DNA of 35,804 nt, from contig JAGGZG010000239.1 in NCBI GenBank assembly GCA_021162125.1, positions 1-35,804 on the forward strand. Reading direction: 5' to 3'. This document shows, one piece after another, positions 17,393 through 25,078 of the stretch. Position numbers and translations under genes: made by a program. Each line of letters starts with the position of its first letter. The first letter of the stretch is position 1. Under the pieces are notes generated by a model. It ran no database searches. It was given only the letters and a program-made list of their open reading frames with translations, and was not told where the DNA came from. This DNA comes from Anaerolineae bacterium (GTDB taxonomy: Bacteria > Chloroflexota > Anaerolineae > JACIWR01).

Positions 17393-17839
17393 CTATTTGT
17401 GGCTGGTCTCTGCTTCGGCAGCGCTGAGGGCCTTCTCCAGCAGGGCCAATAACGTGGTCTGTTCTTCCGATGTCAGGTTTGCCAGTAACCGCCGAACTTT
17501 CTGCAGGCGAAAGTTTTGCGCCTGTCGGTGCAACGCTTGGCCCTGAGGGGTCAAAAAAAGCCGGATGGCCCGCCGGTCCTGCGGATCGGGCTGGCGTTCC
17601 AGCAATCCCGCTTCCTCCAGCCGGCGTACCCCCACGCTGACGGTAGGAGCTGTCACATTCAGACCGGTTGCTATCTCCTGGACGCCGCAACCGGGCGATC
17701 CGGCGATCCAATCCAGTAAAGTGAGTTGTGACGGCGTCATGCGGACATCTTCGAAGGGGAGACAACCTGGCCCCAGTTTTCGCAGTCGGCCCAATAAGTT
17801 CAGAAAACTCTCTTCCACCGGCGGTGATTCATCAGCCAT
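17393..17839 (-). CDS. MarR-family transcriptional regulator
   Basis: Winged HTH: TPSQLTLLDWIAGSPGCGVQEIATGLNVTAPTVSVGVRRLEEAGLLERQPDPQDRRAIRLFLTPQG. Confidence 0.92.
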   Translation of the reverse strand: MADESPPVEESFLNLLGRLRKLGPGCLPFEDVRMTPSQLTLLDWIAGSPGCGVQEIATGLNVTAPTVSVGVRRLEEAGLLERQPDPQDRRAIRLFLTPQGQALHRQAQNFRLQKVRRLLANLTSEEQTTLLALLEKALSAAEAETSHK

Positions 17840-17862
17840 CGAGTTTTTTCCCTTTCGGAGTA

Positions 17863-17909
17863 AATTAGTTAAATCAACTAATTATATAACGCAATAGCCA
17901 GATTGTCAA
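17863..17909 (-). promoter_or_regulatory. Consensus sigma70 promoter with overlapping palindromic operator for the MarR-family gene
   Basis: Minus strand TTGACA (17909-17904) - 17 bp - TATAAT (17886-17881); operator AATTAGTTgatttAACTAATT at 17863-17883 overlaps the -10/start region. Confidence 0.85.
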
Positions 17910-17931
17910 ATTCAGTGAGAGCGCGGAGCAG

Positions 17932-17960
17932 TTGACTCCTCGTTGATAGCGTGGTAGAAT
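17932..17960 (+). promoter_or_regulatory. sigma70-type promoter for the EamA gene, probably leaderless
   Basis: TTGACT - 17 bp - TAGAAT, with the CDS ATG only 7 bp downstream at 17967. Confidence 0.7.
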
Positions 17961-17966
17961 CGAGCC

Positions 17967-18839
17967 ATGTTTCGTTTCACTCAACGGTCTTCCACTCTGG
18001 CCGCTGACCTGGCTCTGGTGGTAGTAGCTTTCATCTGGGGCACGACCTTTGTCCTGGTCAAGGGTGCTTTGCAGGAGATAGGTCCCTTCGCTTTCCTGGC
18101 TGCTCGTTTTTGGATAGCGTTCCTGGTCTTGGGTCTCCCGCTCCTCAGTCGTTTGTGGCGTGGCGAGCGGTCCCTGTGGCGGAACGGCGGGCTGCTAGGG
18201 GTGGTCCTTTTCGCTGCCTATGCCCTTCAAACCGCTGGCTTGCGCACCACCAGCGCCTCTAAGGCGGCTTTCATCACTGGGCTCTCGGTTGTCCTCGTGC
18301 CTTTGTTGGCGGCGCTGTGGCTCCGTCAATTGCCTCGGCCCGTCGCCTGGCTCTCGGCTCTGCTGGCCACGGTGGGTCTGGCCCTGCTTTCGATGCCCCT
18401 TGGTCAGTCCCTGGTGGTGGGGGACGGCCTGGTGTTGGGCTGCGCTCTGATGTTCGCTATCCACATCCTGCTGGTGGGCCGCTACGCTTCCCGCTATGAT
18501 CCGCTGGCTTTGAGCGCAGTGCAGATGGGAGTGGTAGCGCTGCTCAGTGGCTTGGTGGCCCCCTGGGCGGAGCCTTGGCCCGCGCGCCTCAGTCCGGTCG
18601 TGTGGGGGGCTGTGCTGTTCACGGCTTTGCTGGCCACAGTTTTAGCTTTGGTGTTGCAGGTTTCCGCCCAGCGCCGAACACCTCCCCATCGGGCGGCGTT
18701 GCTGCTTACCCTGGAGCCGGTTTTCGCCGCCCTGGCGGCTTACTTTTTGGGTGAAAGACTCACTCCGCAGGGGTGGATGGGATGCGCGCTGATTCTGATC
18801 GCGATGGTCATGGCCGAGGTGGCCGAGCGGAACAACTGA
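17967..18839 (+). CDS. EamA/DMT-family transporter
   Basis: ~10 TM; LVVVAFIWGTTFVLVKGAL...FLAARFWIAFLVL; second half LLLTLEPVFAALAAYFLGERLTPQGWMGCALILIAMVMAE. Confidence 0.93.
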   Translation: MFRFTQRSSTLAADLALVVVAFIWGTTFVLVKGALQEIGPFAFLAARFWIAFLVLGLPLLSRLWRGERSLWRNGGLLGVVLFAAYALQTAGLRTTSASKAAFITGLSVVLVPLLAALWLRQLPRPVAWLSALLATVGLALLSMPLGQSLVVGDGLVLGCALMFAIHILLVGRYASRYDPLALSAVQMGVVALLSGLVAPWAEPWPARLSPVVWGAVLFTALLATVLALVLQVSAQRRTPPHRAALLLTLEPVFAALAAYFLGERLTPQGWMGCALILIAMVMAEVAERNN

Positions 18840-18853
18840 TGTGCCCTGTTGGC

Positions 18854-18890
18854 ACAAGTGCCACGCACTTCTGAAGTGCGCGGCACTTGT
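18854..18890. repeat. Hairpin, AAGTGCC..GCACTT family
   Basis: acaagtgccacgcacttc-t-gaagtgcgcggcacttgt, 18-bp arms with one mismatch, between convergent genes. Confidence 0.88.
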
Positions 18891-18936
18891 CATGTGACCA
18901 ATCTTTATTTCGACCGCATGGATTAACCGTGCAGTT

Positions 18937-19707
18937 TCACACCGGGCTGGTGGCCCTTTGTTCAATCCACTGGCGAGCGGCCCGCTGTTGGCGACACTCG
19001 GGGCACAGCGCCCACAGGTCTTCGATTTCGGGGAACATCTCCTTGAGGAAAGACATCGGTTCGGGGACGAAAAAGCGGCCGCACTGTGGGCAGGTGTGCA
19101 ACTCCACCGTGGTGTGCCAGGTATGCAGGATGCGCTTGTTGCCCTGGTCCTCCATCTTGATCGCGCCGGTGGGGCAGATTTCGGCGCACGCCCCGCAGCC
19201 GATACAGGCATCGGACTGCACGTCGAAAGGGGTGCCCACTCTGCGCTCCATTCCCCGGCCGATGAAGCTGATGGCCGCTGCGCCTATCGCCTCGCGGCAG
19301 ACGCGCACGCATAATCCACACAACACACACAACTCATCGGCCCGTTCGGGTGGGGGGGCGCCGAAGCGGGAGGTGGTTATTCCCTCTTTGGCAGCCATCT
19401 CCCGTATCACGTCGGATTGTGGGCAGCGGCTCAGGAGGAACTCCAGTGCCAGGTGACGGGCGGTCGCCGCTTCCGGCACATTGGTCTCCACGACCATTCC
19501 CTCTTCCACCGGGTAGGCGCAGGAGGCGACGAGAGCGTGGCGAGGCGCAGTGATGACTACCATGCACAGCCGGCACGCGCCGTAGGGGGCCAGCCCTTCG
19601 TGGTAGCAGAGCGTGGGCAATTCCACTCCGGCAGCGCGCACCGCCTGCAGGACGGTTGTGCCGTCGGGCACGGTCACAGGCTGTCCGTTCACGGTCAGAT
19701 TTATCAT
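18937..19707 (-). CDS. NuoG/HoxU-like iron-sulfur subunit with C-terminal CxxC...CxxC ribbon
   Basis: N-terminal [2Fe-2S] domain (CYHEGLAPYGACRLCMV), CVLCGLCVRVCRE and CIGCGACAEICPTGAIK, then HTCPQCGRFFVP...ALCPECRQ. ATG 19707 preferred over 19830. Confidence 0.88.
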   Translation of the reverse strand: MINLTVNGQPVTVPDGTTVLQAVRAAGVELPTLCYHEGLAPYGACRLCMVVITAPRHALVASCAYPVEEGMVVETNVPEAATARHLALEFLLSRCPQSDVIREMAAKEGITTSRFGAPPPERADELCVLCGLCVRVCREAIGAAAISFIGRGMERRVGTPFDVQSDACIGCGACAEICPTGAIKMEDQGNKRILHTWHTTVELHTCPQCGRFFVPEPMSFLKEMFPEIEDLWALCPECRQQRAARQWIEQRATSPV

Positions 19708-19732
19708 TGATTTCACCTCACGATCTCCGCTG

Positions 19733-19765
19733 ATCCTCCCGCAGGTTCCAAACCTGCGGGAGGAT
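19733..19765. repeat. 33-bp palindrome, CCTCCCGCAGGTT family, copy A (intergenic)
   Basis: atcctcccgcaggtt cca aacctgcgggaggat: perfect 15-bp arms, between nuoF-like stop and nuoG-like start. Confidence 0.95.
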
Positions 19766-19766
19766 G

Positions 19767-21650
19767 TCATTTCACGATCTCGATGGCCCCCACGGGGCAG
19801 ACGTCGTAGCACATACGGCAGCGCGTGCACAGCTCGGGATCAATGACGTGCGGCTTTTTCTTCTCCCCACTGATAGCGCCTGCAGGGCACTCGCGCTTGC
19901 AGAGGCCGCAGCCAGTGCATAGATCGGGCTGGATGACGAGCCGGATCAGTGCGCGGCAGACGCCCGCCGGACAGCGTTTCTCCACCACGTGCGCCTCGTA
20001 CTCATCGCGGAAGTAGCGCAACGTGGAGAGCACCGGGTTAGGGGCCGTCTGACCCAACCCGCACAGCGAGGCCGTCTTGACCCACCTGGCTACTTCTTCC
20101 AGCAGATCCAGGTCCTCCGGTGTCCCCTTACCTTCGACAATGCGGGTGAGTATCTCGTGCATATAGCGTGTACCCTCGCGGCAGGGCGTGCACTTGCCGC
20201 ACGATTCGGCCATGGTGAAACCGAGAAAGTAGCGGGCTACGTCCACCATGCAGGTGTCCTCGTCCATGACCACCATGCCGCCGGAGCCCATGATGGAACC
20301 GGCCTGGGTCAGAGTTTCATAACTGATAGGCAGGTCGAACAGGCGGGCCGGAAGACAGCCGCCAGAGGGGCCGCCGGTCTGCACAGCTTTCACCGCCTTG
20401 CCGTTCAACCCGCCGCCACCGATGCCTTCGATCATGTCGCGCAGTGTGAGACCCAGCGGCACCTCCACCAGGCCGGTGTTAGCGACTTTGCCCACCAGGG
20501 AGAAAACGACTGTGCCCGCATTGTTCTCCGTACCGATGGCAGCGTACCAGTCGGCACCCTCGCTTATAATCACGGGCACTGTGGCCAGAGTCTTGACGTT
20601 GTTGATGACAGTGGGCTTACCCCACAACCCGCTGGTTGCCGGGAAAGGCGGCCTGGGTCGGGGCTCGCCCAATCCGCCCTCGATGGAGGAGATGAGCGCT
20701 GTTTCCTCTCCGCAGACGAAAGCGCCCGCCCCACGCACGATGGTAATGCTGAAATCGAAGCCGGAGTCGAAGATGCTGTCCCCCAGCAGCCCCAGTTCCT
20801 CGGCGCGGGCTACGGCCTGGGTGACGCGCTCGACGGCCAGCGGGTACTCGTCGCGCACGTAGATGTATCCCTGGCGTGCGCCGATAGCATATCCCGCGAT
20901 GGTCAAGCCCTCGATGACGCTGTAAGGGTCGCTCTCCAGCACAGTGCGGTCCATGTACGCGCCGGGGTCTCCCTCGTCGCCGTTGCAGATAACGTATTTG
21001 GGTTGTCCAGGAGCATCGTGGCAGATTTGCCATTTGCGCCCGGTGGGGAACCCGGCGCCGCCCCGTCCACGCAACCCGGAGCCAAGCACTTCGTCAATGG
21101 TTTCTTGTGGTGTAAGATCCAACAGGACGTGCGCCAGCGCCTGGTAGCCTCCCCGGGCGACGTATTCCTCGACGCGGGTAGGGTCAATCAGGCCGCAGTT
21201 ACGCAGGATGATCTTGCGCTGGCGAGCATAGAAGGGCAGTTCGTTGAGGAGGGGTAAACCTCCCGCAGGTTCCAAACCTGCGGGAGGTTCCTTTTCTTCC
21301 GGGATTACGGCAAGTGCACCCTCCGCCGGCAGTTCGCCCCTGGCCAGATCTGCGATCAGCTCGCGGGCACGGTCGGCGGTCATGCGGGCATAGAGGACGC
21401 GGTCTCGGCCTGGCATCCGCACGTCCACCAGCGGTTCTTGTTGGCAGTAGCCCAGGCAACCGGTGGCGATGAGCATGAGGTCCAGTCCGCGTGCTGCCGC
21501 CTCATCGCGCAGTGCATCGTACACGGCGGCAGCTCCCGTAGCCAGACCACAGGTGGCCATCCCCACGCTGATCTTCAGCCGGGAGGGATAAAGGGTGGAC
21601 AGACCGTCGGCGCGCAGTGTCTCTAAATCGGAACGGCTGTGTACCTTCAT
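19767..21650 (-). CDS. NuoF/HydB/HndC-like NAD(P)H-binding diaphorase subunit (FMN, Fe-S)
   Basis: GSGLRGRGGAGFPTGRKW, CNGDEGDPGAYMDR, SCGKCTPCREGTRYM; N-terminal [2Fe-2S] thioredoxin-like segment; C-terminal CTGCGLCKRECPAGAI and CTRCRMCYDVCPVGAI. Confidence 0.93.
   Translation of the reverse strand: MKVHSRSDLETLRADGLSTLYPSRLKISVGMATCGLATGAAAVYDALRDEAAARGLDLMLIATGCLGYCQQEPLVDVRMPGRDRVLYARMTADRARELIADLARGELPAEGALAVIPEEKEPPAGLEPAGGLPLLNELPFYARQRKIILRNCGLIDPTRVEEYVARGGYQALAHVLLDLTPQETIDEVLGSGLRGRGGAGFPTGRKWQICHDAPGQPKYVICNGDEGDPGAYMDRTVLESDPYSVIEGLTIAGYAIGARQGYIYVRDEYPLAVERVTQAVARAEELGLLGDSIFDSGFDFSITIVRGAGAFVCGEETALISSIEGGLGEPRPRPPFPATSGLWGKPTVINNVKTLATVPVIISEGADWYAAIGTENNAGTVVFSLVGKVANTGLVEVPLGLTLRDMIEGIGGGGLNGKAVKAVQTGGPSGGCLPARLFDLPISYETLTQAGSIMGSGGMVVMDEDTCMVDVARYFLGFTMAESCGKCTPCREGTRYMHEILTRIVEGKGTPEDLDLLEEVARWVKTASLCGLGQTAPNPVLSTLRYFRDEYEAHVVEKRCPAGVCRALIRLVIQPDLCTGCGLCKRECPAGAISGEKKKPHVIDPELCTRCRMCYDVCPVGAIEIVK
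21257..21289. repeat. 33-bp palindrome, CCTCCCGCAGGTT family, copy B (in frame within the NuoF-like CDS)
   Basis: aacctcccgcaggtt cca aacctgcgggaggtt; read on minus strand as (E)PPAGLEPAGGL. Confidence 0.95.
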
Positions 21651-22102
21651 GTTTCCTGCCCCCGGTACTTCTTCAGGATACGCGGGAGGCGGTCGGCTTT
21701 GAGTCGGCCGTAGGTATCACCGTTCACCCGGATCACCGGCGACATGCTGCATGAGCCGAGGCAGTGCACCGTTTCGAGGGTGAAGGCCCGGTCGTCGGTC
21801 GTCTCGCCCGGCTTTACCCCCAGGGTCGTTTCCAATTTCTCCAGCAGTTTCTCACCACCCCGGATGTAACAGGCTGTGCCCAGGCAGACATGGATGGTGT
21901 GGCGGCCGCGTGGCTTGAAACTGAAGGCGGCGTAAAAAGTGGCGGCACTGTAGAGCTGGCTCAGCGGCACGTTCAGTTCGTCGGCTGCGTGACGCAGTTC
22001 CTCCTCCGGCAGATAGCCGTGCTCGGCGTTGATAGCGTGCAACTTGGCCAACAACGCACCCCCGGCGGGGGGCGGCGGTTGAGCGATGAGTGGCATGGTC
22101 AC
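21647..22102 (-). CDS. NuoE-like [2Fe-2S] thioredoxin-fold subunit
   Basis: LSQLYSAATFYAAFSFKPRGRHTIHVCLGTACYIRGG...LETVHCLGSCSMSPVIRVN; ATGA overlap with the NuoF-like gene. Confidence 0.92.
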   Translation of the reverse strand: MTMPLIAQPPPPAGGALLAKLHAINAEHGYLPEEELRHAADELNVPLSQLYSAATFYAAFSFKPRGRHTIHVCLGTACYIRGGEKLLEKLETTLGVKPGETTDDRAFTLETVHCLGSCSMSPVIRVNGDTYGRLKADRLPRILKKYRGQET

Positions 22103-22105
22103 CTC

Positions 22106-23986
22106 CTAAATCCCCAACGCCGCTCGCTTCTCTGCGATGTGATCAACCATCAGTTGCGCGGCCTTGAAGGGATCGGGCTCGACAGCGAAGGCAGCACCGA
22201 CGACGTCGTTCGCGCCTTCAGTCAGCAGTTTGGTCACCTCGGGGCCACCCAGCACCGGGGGCACGGTGCCCAGCACGGTGAAGACACCCGATGACACTAC
22301 GTAAGCGCCGATGCTGACAGCTTTCTCGCTCATCCATTCTGGGGCTGCGCCGGCCACCGGCAAATCGCTGATGTCCACCCCCAGGGCGTTGGCGATGGCC
22401 GCGCAAGCGACCAGGATGCGGCTGATGTCCACGCAGGAGCCCATGTGCAGCACCGGCGGGATACCCAGTGCTTTGCATACTCCCTTTAGCCCCTCGCCAG
22501 CCTGCTCAGCCGCCTCCGGCAGCATCAGCCCGGCCTTGGCCGTGGCGATGGCATTGCAACCCGTGGTCACCACCAACACGTCTTGCTTGATCAATTCCTT
22601 GACCAGGTTGACGTGGCCGTAATCGTGTTGGACCTTGGGGTTGTTGCAGCCGACCACGCCAGCGATGCCCTTGATCGCGCCGCTCTTGATGGCCTCCAGC
22701 AGCGGGTCAAGGGTGCCACCCAGCGCGGCCACGATGGCCTCTACGCTGAAGCCAACCATGCACTCCATCTTTTCGTCGGGAATGTGCACCATGTCGGCCC
22801 TGCGGAAACGGTAGTTCTCCACGGCGGTGCGCACGATCTCTTTGGCGATCTCGTAGGCCCGCTCTTCGTGGAACTCGACGTGGGTCGCGCCGGGGAACTT
22901 GGCCTTGGGTGAGGTGGAGATGAACTTGGTGTGGAAGCAGCCGGTCAACGCGCCCAAAGCAGGCATGATGCATTGTACGTCCACGATGATTGCTTCGACT
23001 GCGCCGGTGATGACCGCTAATTCCTGCTGCAAAAAGTTGCCAGCGATGGGGATGCCGTGGCGCATGAGCACCTCGTTGCCGGTGCAGCACATGCCGACCA
23101 CGTTGATGCCTTTGGCCCCGTACTTCTCGGCCAGGGCCAGCAGCTCGGGATCCTGGGAGGCGGCGACGATCATCTCCGAGAGGGTGGGCTCGTGGCCGTG
23201 GGCGACGATGTTTACCTCATCGGCCTTGAGCACGCCCAGGTTGGCCTGTGAGCGGACGGGGGTAGGGGTGCCGAAGAGAACGTCGGAGAGCTCGGTGGCG
23301 ACCATTGAGCCGCCCCAGCCGTCGGCGACGGACGCCTTGAGCCCTTGCAGGATCAGGTTAACGGGGTCGTTGTCCACGCCGATGTGGGTGCGATGCATGA
23401 TCTCCACGATCTCGCGGTCAATGCCGCGCGGATCAATGCCCAGCGATTGCCACAGGGCGACGCGCTTCTCCGGTGCGCGACGGGTGAACTGGATGGGGCC
23501 TTCCTGCTTGCCGAACTCGGCATAGACGGCACGGGCCAGGTCCAGAGCGATTTCCTCTTTGCTGCGTCCCTCGGTCTCGATGCCGTACTCCGCGGCCAGA
23601 GCTTTGAGTTTGGCCTCGTCTTTGATCTCGTAGCCGCCGCCCTTGCCCTCGGCGGTCAGCAACAGGGTGTGGGCGATGTCCCGCCCGTGGTCGGAGTGGG
23701 CGGCTGCGCCACCGGCGATCATGCGGATCAGATTGCGAGCGACGATGATGTCCGCCGTGGCTCCGCAAACGCCCCTCTTGGGTCCTTCTTCCTCAAAGGG
23801 GCTGATGCGGCAAGGTCCCATGTTACAATTGCGGCAGCAGACCCCCAGCTCGCCAAAGCCACACTGGGGCTGCATCGCCTCCAGACGATCCCAGGCCGTT
23901 TCGAGACCCAGCTCCTCGGCCCGGGCCAGCATCTCGTGTACAGCAGGGTCAATGCTCCTGCTCAGAATCTTCTCACTGTACGTCAT
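22106..23986 (-). CDS. cooS: anaerobic Ni-Fe carbon monoxide dehydrogenase catalytic subunit
   Basis: CGFGELGVCCRNCNMGPCRI (D/B cluster spacing), AHGHEPTLSEM, MCCTGNE, DVQCIMP, VVGCNNP, TTGCNAIA, HMGSCVDI (C-cluster ligands), MSEKAVSIG. Confidence 0.97.
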   Translation of the reverse strand: MTYSEKILSRSIDPAVHEMLARAEELGLETAWDRLEAMQPQCGFGELGVCCRNCNMGPCRISPFEEEGPKRGVCGATADIIVARNLIRMIAGGAAAHSDHGRDIAHTLLLTAEGKGGGYEIKDEAKLKALAAEYGIETEGRSKEEIALDLARAVYAEFGKQEGPIQFTRRAPEKRVALWQSLGIDPRGIDREIVEIMHRTHIGVDNDPVNLILQGLKASVADGWGGSMVATELSDVLFGTPTPVRSQANLGVLKADEVNIVAHGHEPTLSEMIVAASQDPELLALAEKYGAKGINVVGMCCTGNEVLMRHGIPIAGNFLQQELAVITGAVEAIIVDVQCIMPALGALTGCFHTKFISTSPKAKFPGATHVEFHEERAYEIAKEIVRTAVENYRFRRADMVHIPDEKMECMVGFSVEAIVAALGGTLDPLLEAIKSGAIKGIAGVVGCNNPKVQHDYGHVNLVKELIKQDVLVVTTGCNAIATAKAGLMLPEAAEQAGEGLKGVCKALGIPPVLHMGSCVDISRILVACAAIANALGVDISDLPVAGAAPEWMSEKAVSIGAYVVSSGVFTVLGTVPPVLGGPEVTKLLTEGANDVVGAAFAVEPDPFKAAQLMVDHIAEKRAALGI

Positions 23987-24014
23987 GGGAAATCACCTCC
24001 TCATGATTTCGGGC

Positions 24015-24566
24015 TTATTGACTGCTGGCTAACTGTTTCTGGCTTTCCAGCGCGTCCAGGAATTGCCGGGCTGCGGCCTGGGTAGCTTGATGGATGACCT
24101 CGGTGGGATATTTCAGGCTGAGCGCCTTGGTTGGGCAGGCTTCCACGCAGGCCGGGCCACCAGGCCGATCCACGCACAAGTCGCATTTGAAAGCCGCCGC
24201 CTTCTCACGGCCAGCCACCTCGGTGGTGGCCACGTGAATCGCGCCGAAAGGACAGACCATCATGCACAGTCGGCAGGCGATGCACAGCCGCTGATCCACC
24301 GCCGTGTAAGTTTCGGTGCGATAAAGGGCTCCAGTGGGGCAGACCCGCACGCAGGGTGCGTCCTCGCACTGGCGGCACTGGGTAGAGAGCTTCACGCTGT
24401 CCACCTGGACCACGCGGTTGCGGCGGTATAGCTTCTCGCCGGCCAGGACAGCACCGATGATGTTGCCCGCCGTGGTGTGGGCTGCCGCACAGGCCAGCTC
24501 GCAAGTGTGGCAACCCAGGCAGCGTTCCGGGTTGACGAGGATGAATGGGCCTTCGAGTTTGTTCAT
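24015..24566 (-). CDS. cooF: CooF-like 4Fe-4S electron-transfer protein
   Basis: CLGCHTCELACAAAH, CRQCEDAPCVRVCPTGAL, CIACRLCMMVCPFGAI, CDLCVDRPGGPACVEACPTKAL, immediately upstream of cooS. Confidence 0.9.
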   Translation of the reverse strand: MNKLEGPFILVNPERCLGCHTCELACAAAHTTAGNIIGAVLAGEKLYRRNRVVQVDSVKLSTQCRQCEDAPCVRVCPTGALYRTETYTAVDQRLCIACRLCMMVCPFGAIHVATTEVAGREKAAAFKCDLCVDRPGGPACVEACPTKALSLKYPTEVIHQATQAAARQFLDALESQKQLASSQ

Positions 24567-24594
24567 GCGTTTTCACCTCCTTCGAACTTAATTC

Positions 24595-24629
24595 AAGTGC
24601 CCGGCACTTGCAAAAAGTGCTGGGCACTT
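24595..24629. repeat. Hairpin, AAGTGCCCGGCACTT family, in the cooF leader region
   Basis: aagtgcccggcactt gcaaa aagtgctgggcactt; 28 bp upstream of the cooF ATG. Confidence 0.9.
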
Positions 24630-24666
24630 CTGAAATGGGGAATGGGCAATTTGTGCTGGTACAGAG

Positions 24667-24811
24667 TGTTGCATGAGTGGAGTCTCGAACTTGTTCGGGG
24701 TACTCTGGCTAACCGGAGGTTGGTTTGTCCGGGCCGTTCTGCAACAAGTTGCGGACTCCGGCCGGCGACCAGGCACAGGGACAAATCCCTTAAAAGTACT
24801 TATGCAACACA
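24667..24811. repeat. MITE-like nested inverted repeat (~145 bp)
   Basis: Outer arms gtgttgcatgagt / acttatgcaacac (1 mismatch); inner arms ggagtctcgaacttgttc / gcaacaagttgcggactcc. Confidence 0.6.
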
Positions 24812-25078
24812 CTGCTGGTATGGAAAAACCAAAAACGCATCCACGGCTCGAGGATGCCGGGATGTCATTTACGTTCGAGGAACGTCTGAAGAAACGATAG
24901 GCTTTCATAGCCTCTCAGAGAGCTTCAATCCCTCGGTCAGACTCAGTGGGTTAGGTTAAATGTTAGAGACGTGGGGAAGGAACAAGAAGAACAAGTTCAG
25001 TGTAGCATACAAATACCCGTGATGTAATATCCGTTCGCAGGGTATTTGCTTCACCTGAATGGGTGAAATGGAGGAGTG

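Noticed and set aside
17337-17765. Long upstream extension of the cupin ORF
   Set aside because: Overlaps marR in another frame; a TTG start with a good SD at 17336 fits the cupin domain boundary.
19989-21257. 422-aa ORF on plus strand
   Set aside because: Antisense to the NuoF-like gene, which has clear NAD/FMN/Fe-S motifs.
22899-24085. plus-strand ORFs 22899..23525 and 23345..24085
   Set aside because: Antisense of cooS, which carries all expected ligand motifs.
24595-24629. Hairpin before cooF as an intrinsic terminator
   Set aside because: No U tract follows on the cooF strand; it fits better as a member of the dispersed hairpin family.
24477-24959. 160-aa plus-strand ORF upstream of cooF
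   Set aside because: Runs through antisense cooF, a hairpin repeat and the MITE-like element; no domain or SD.
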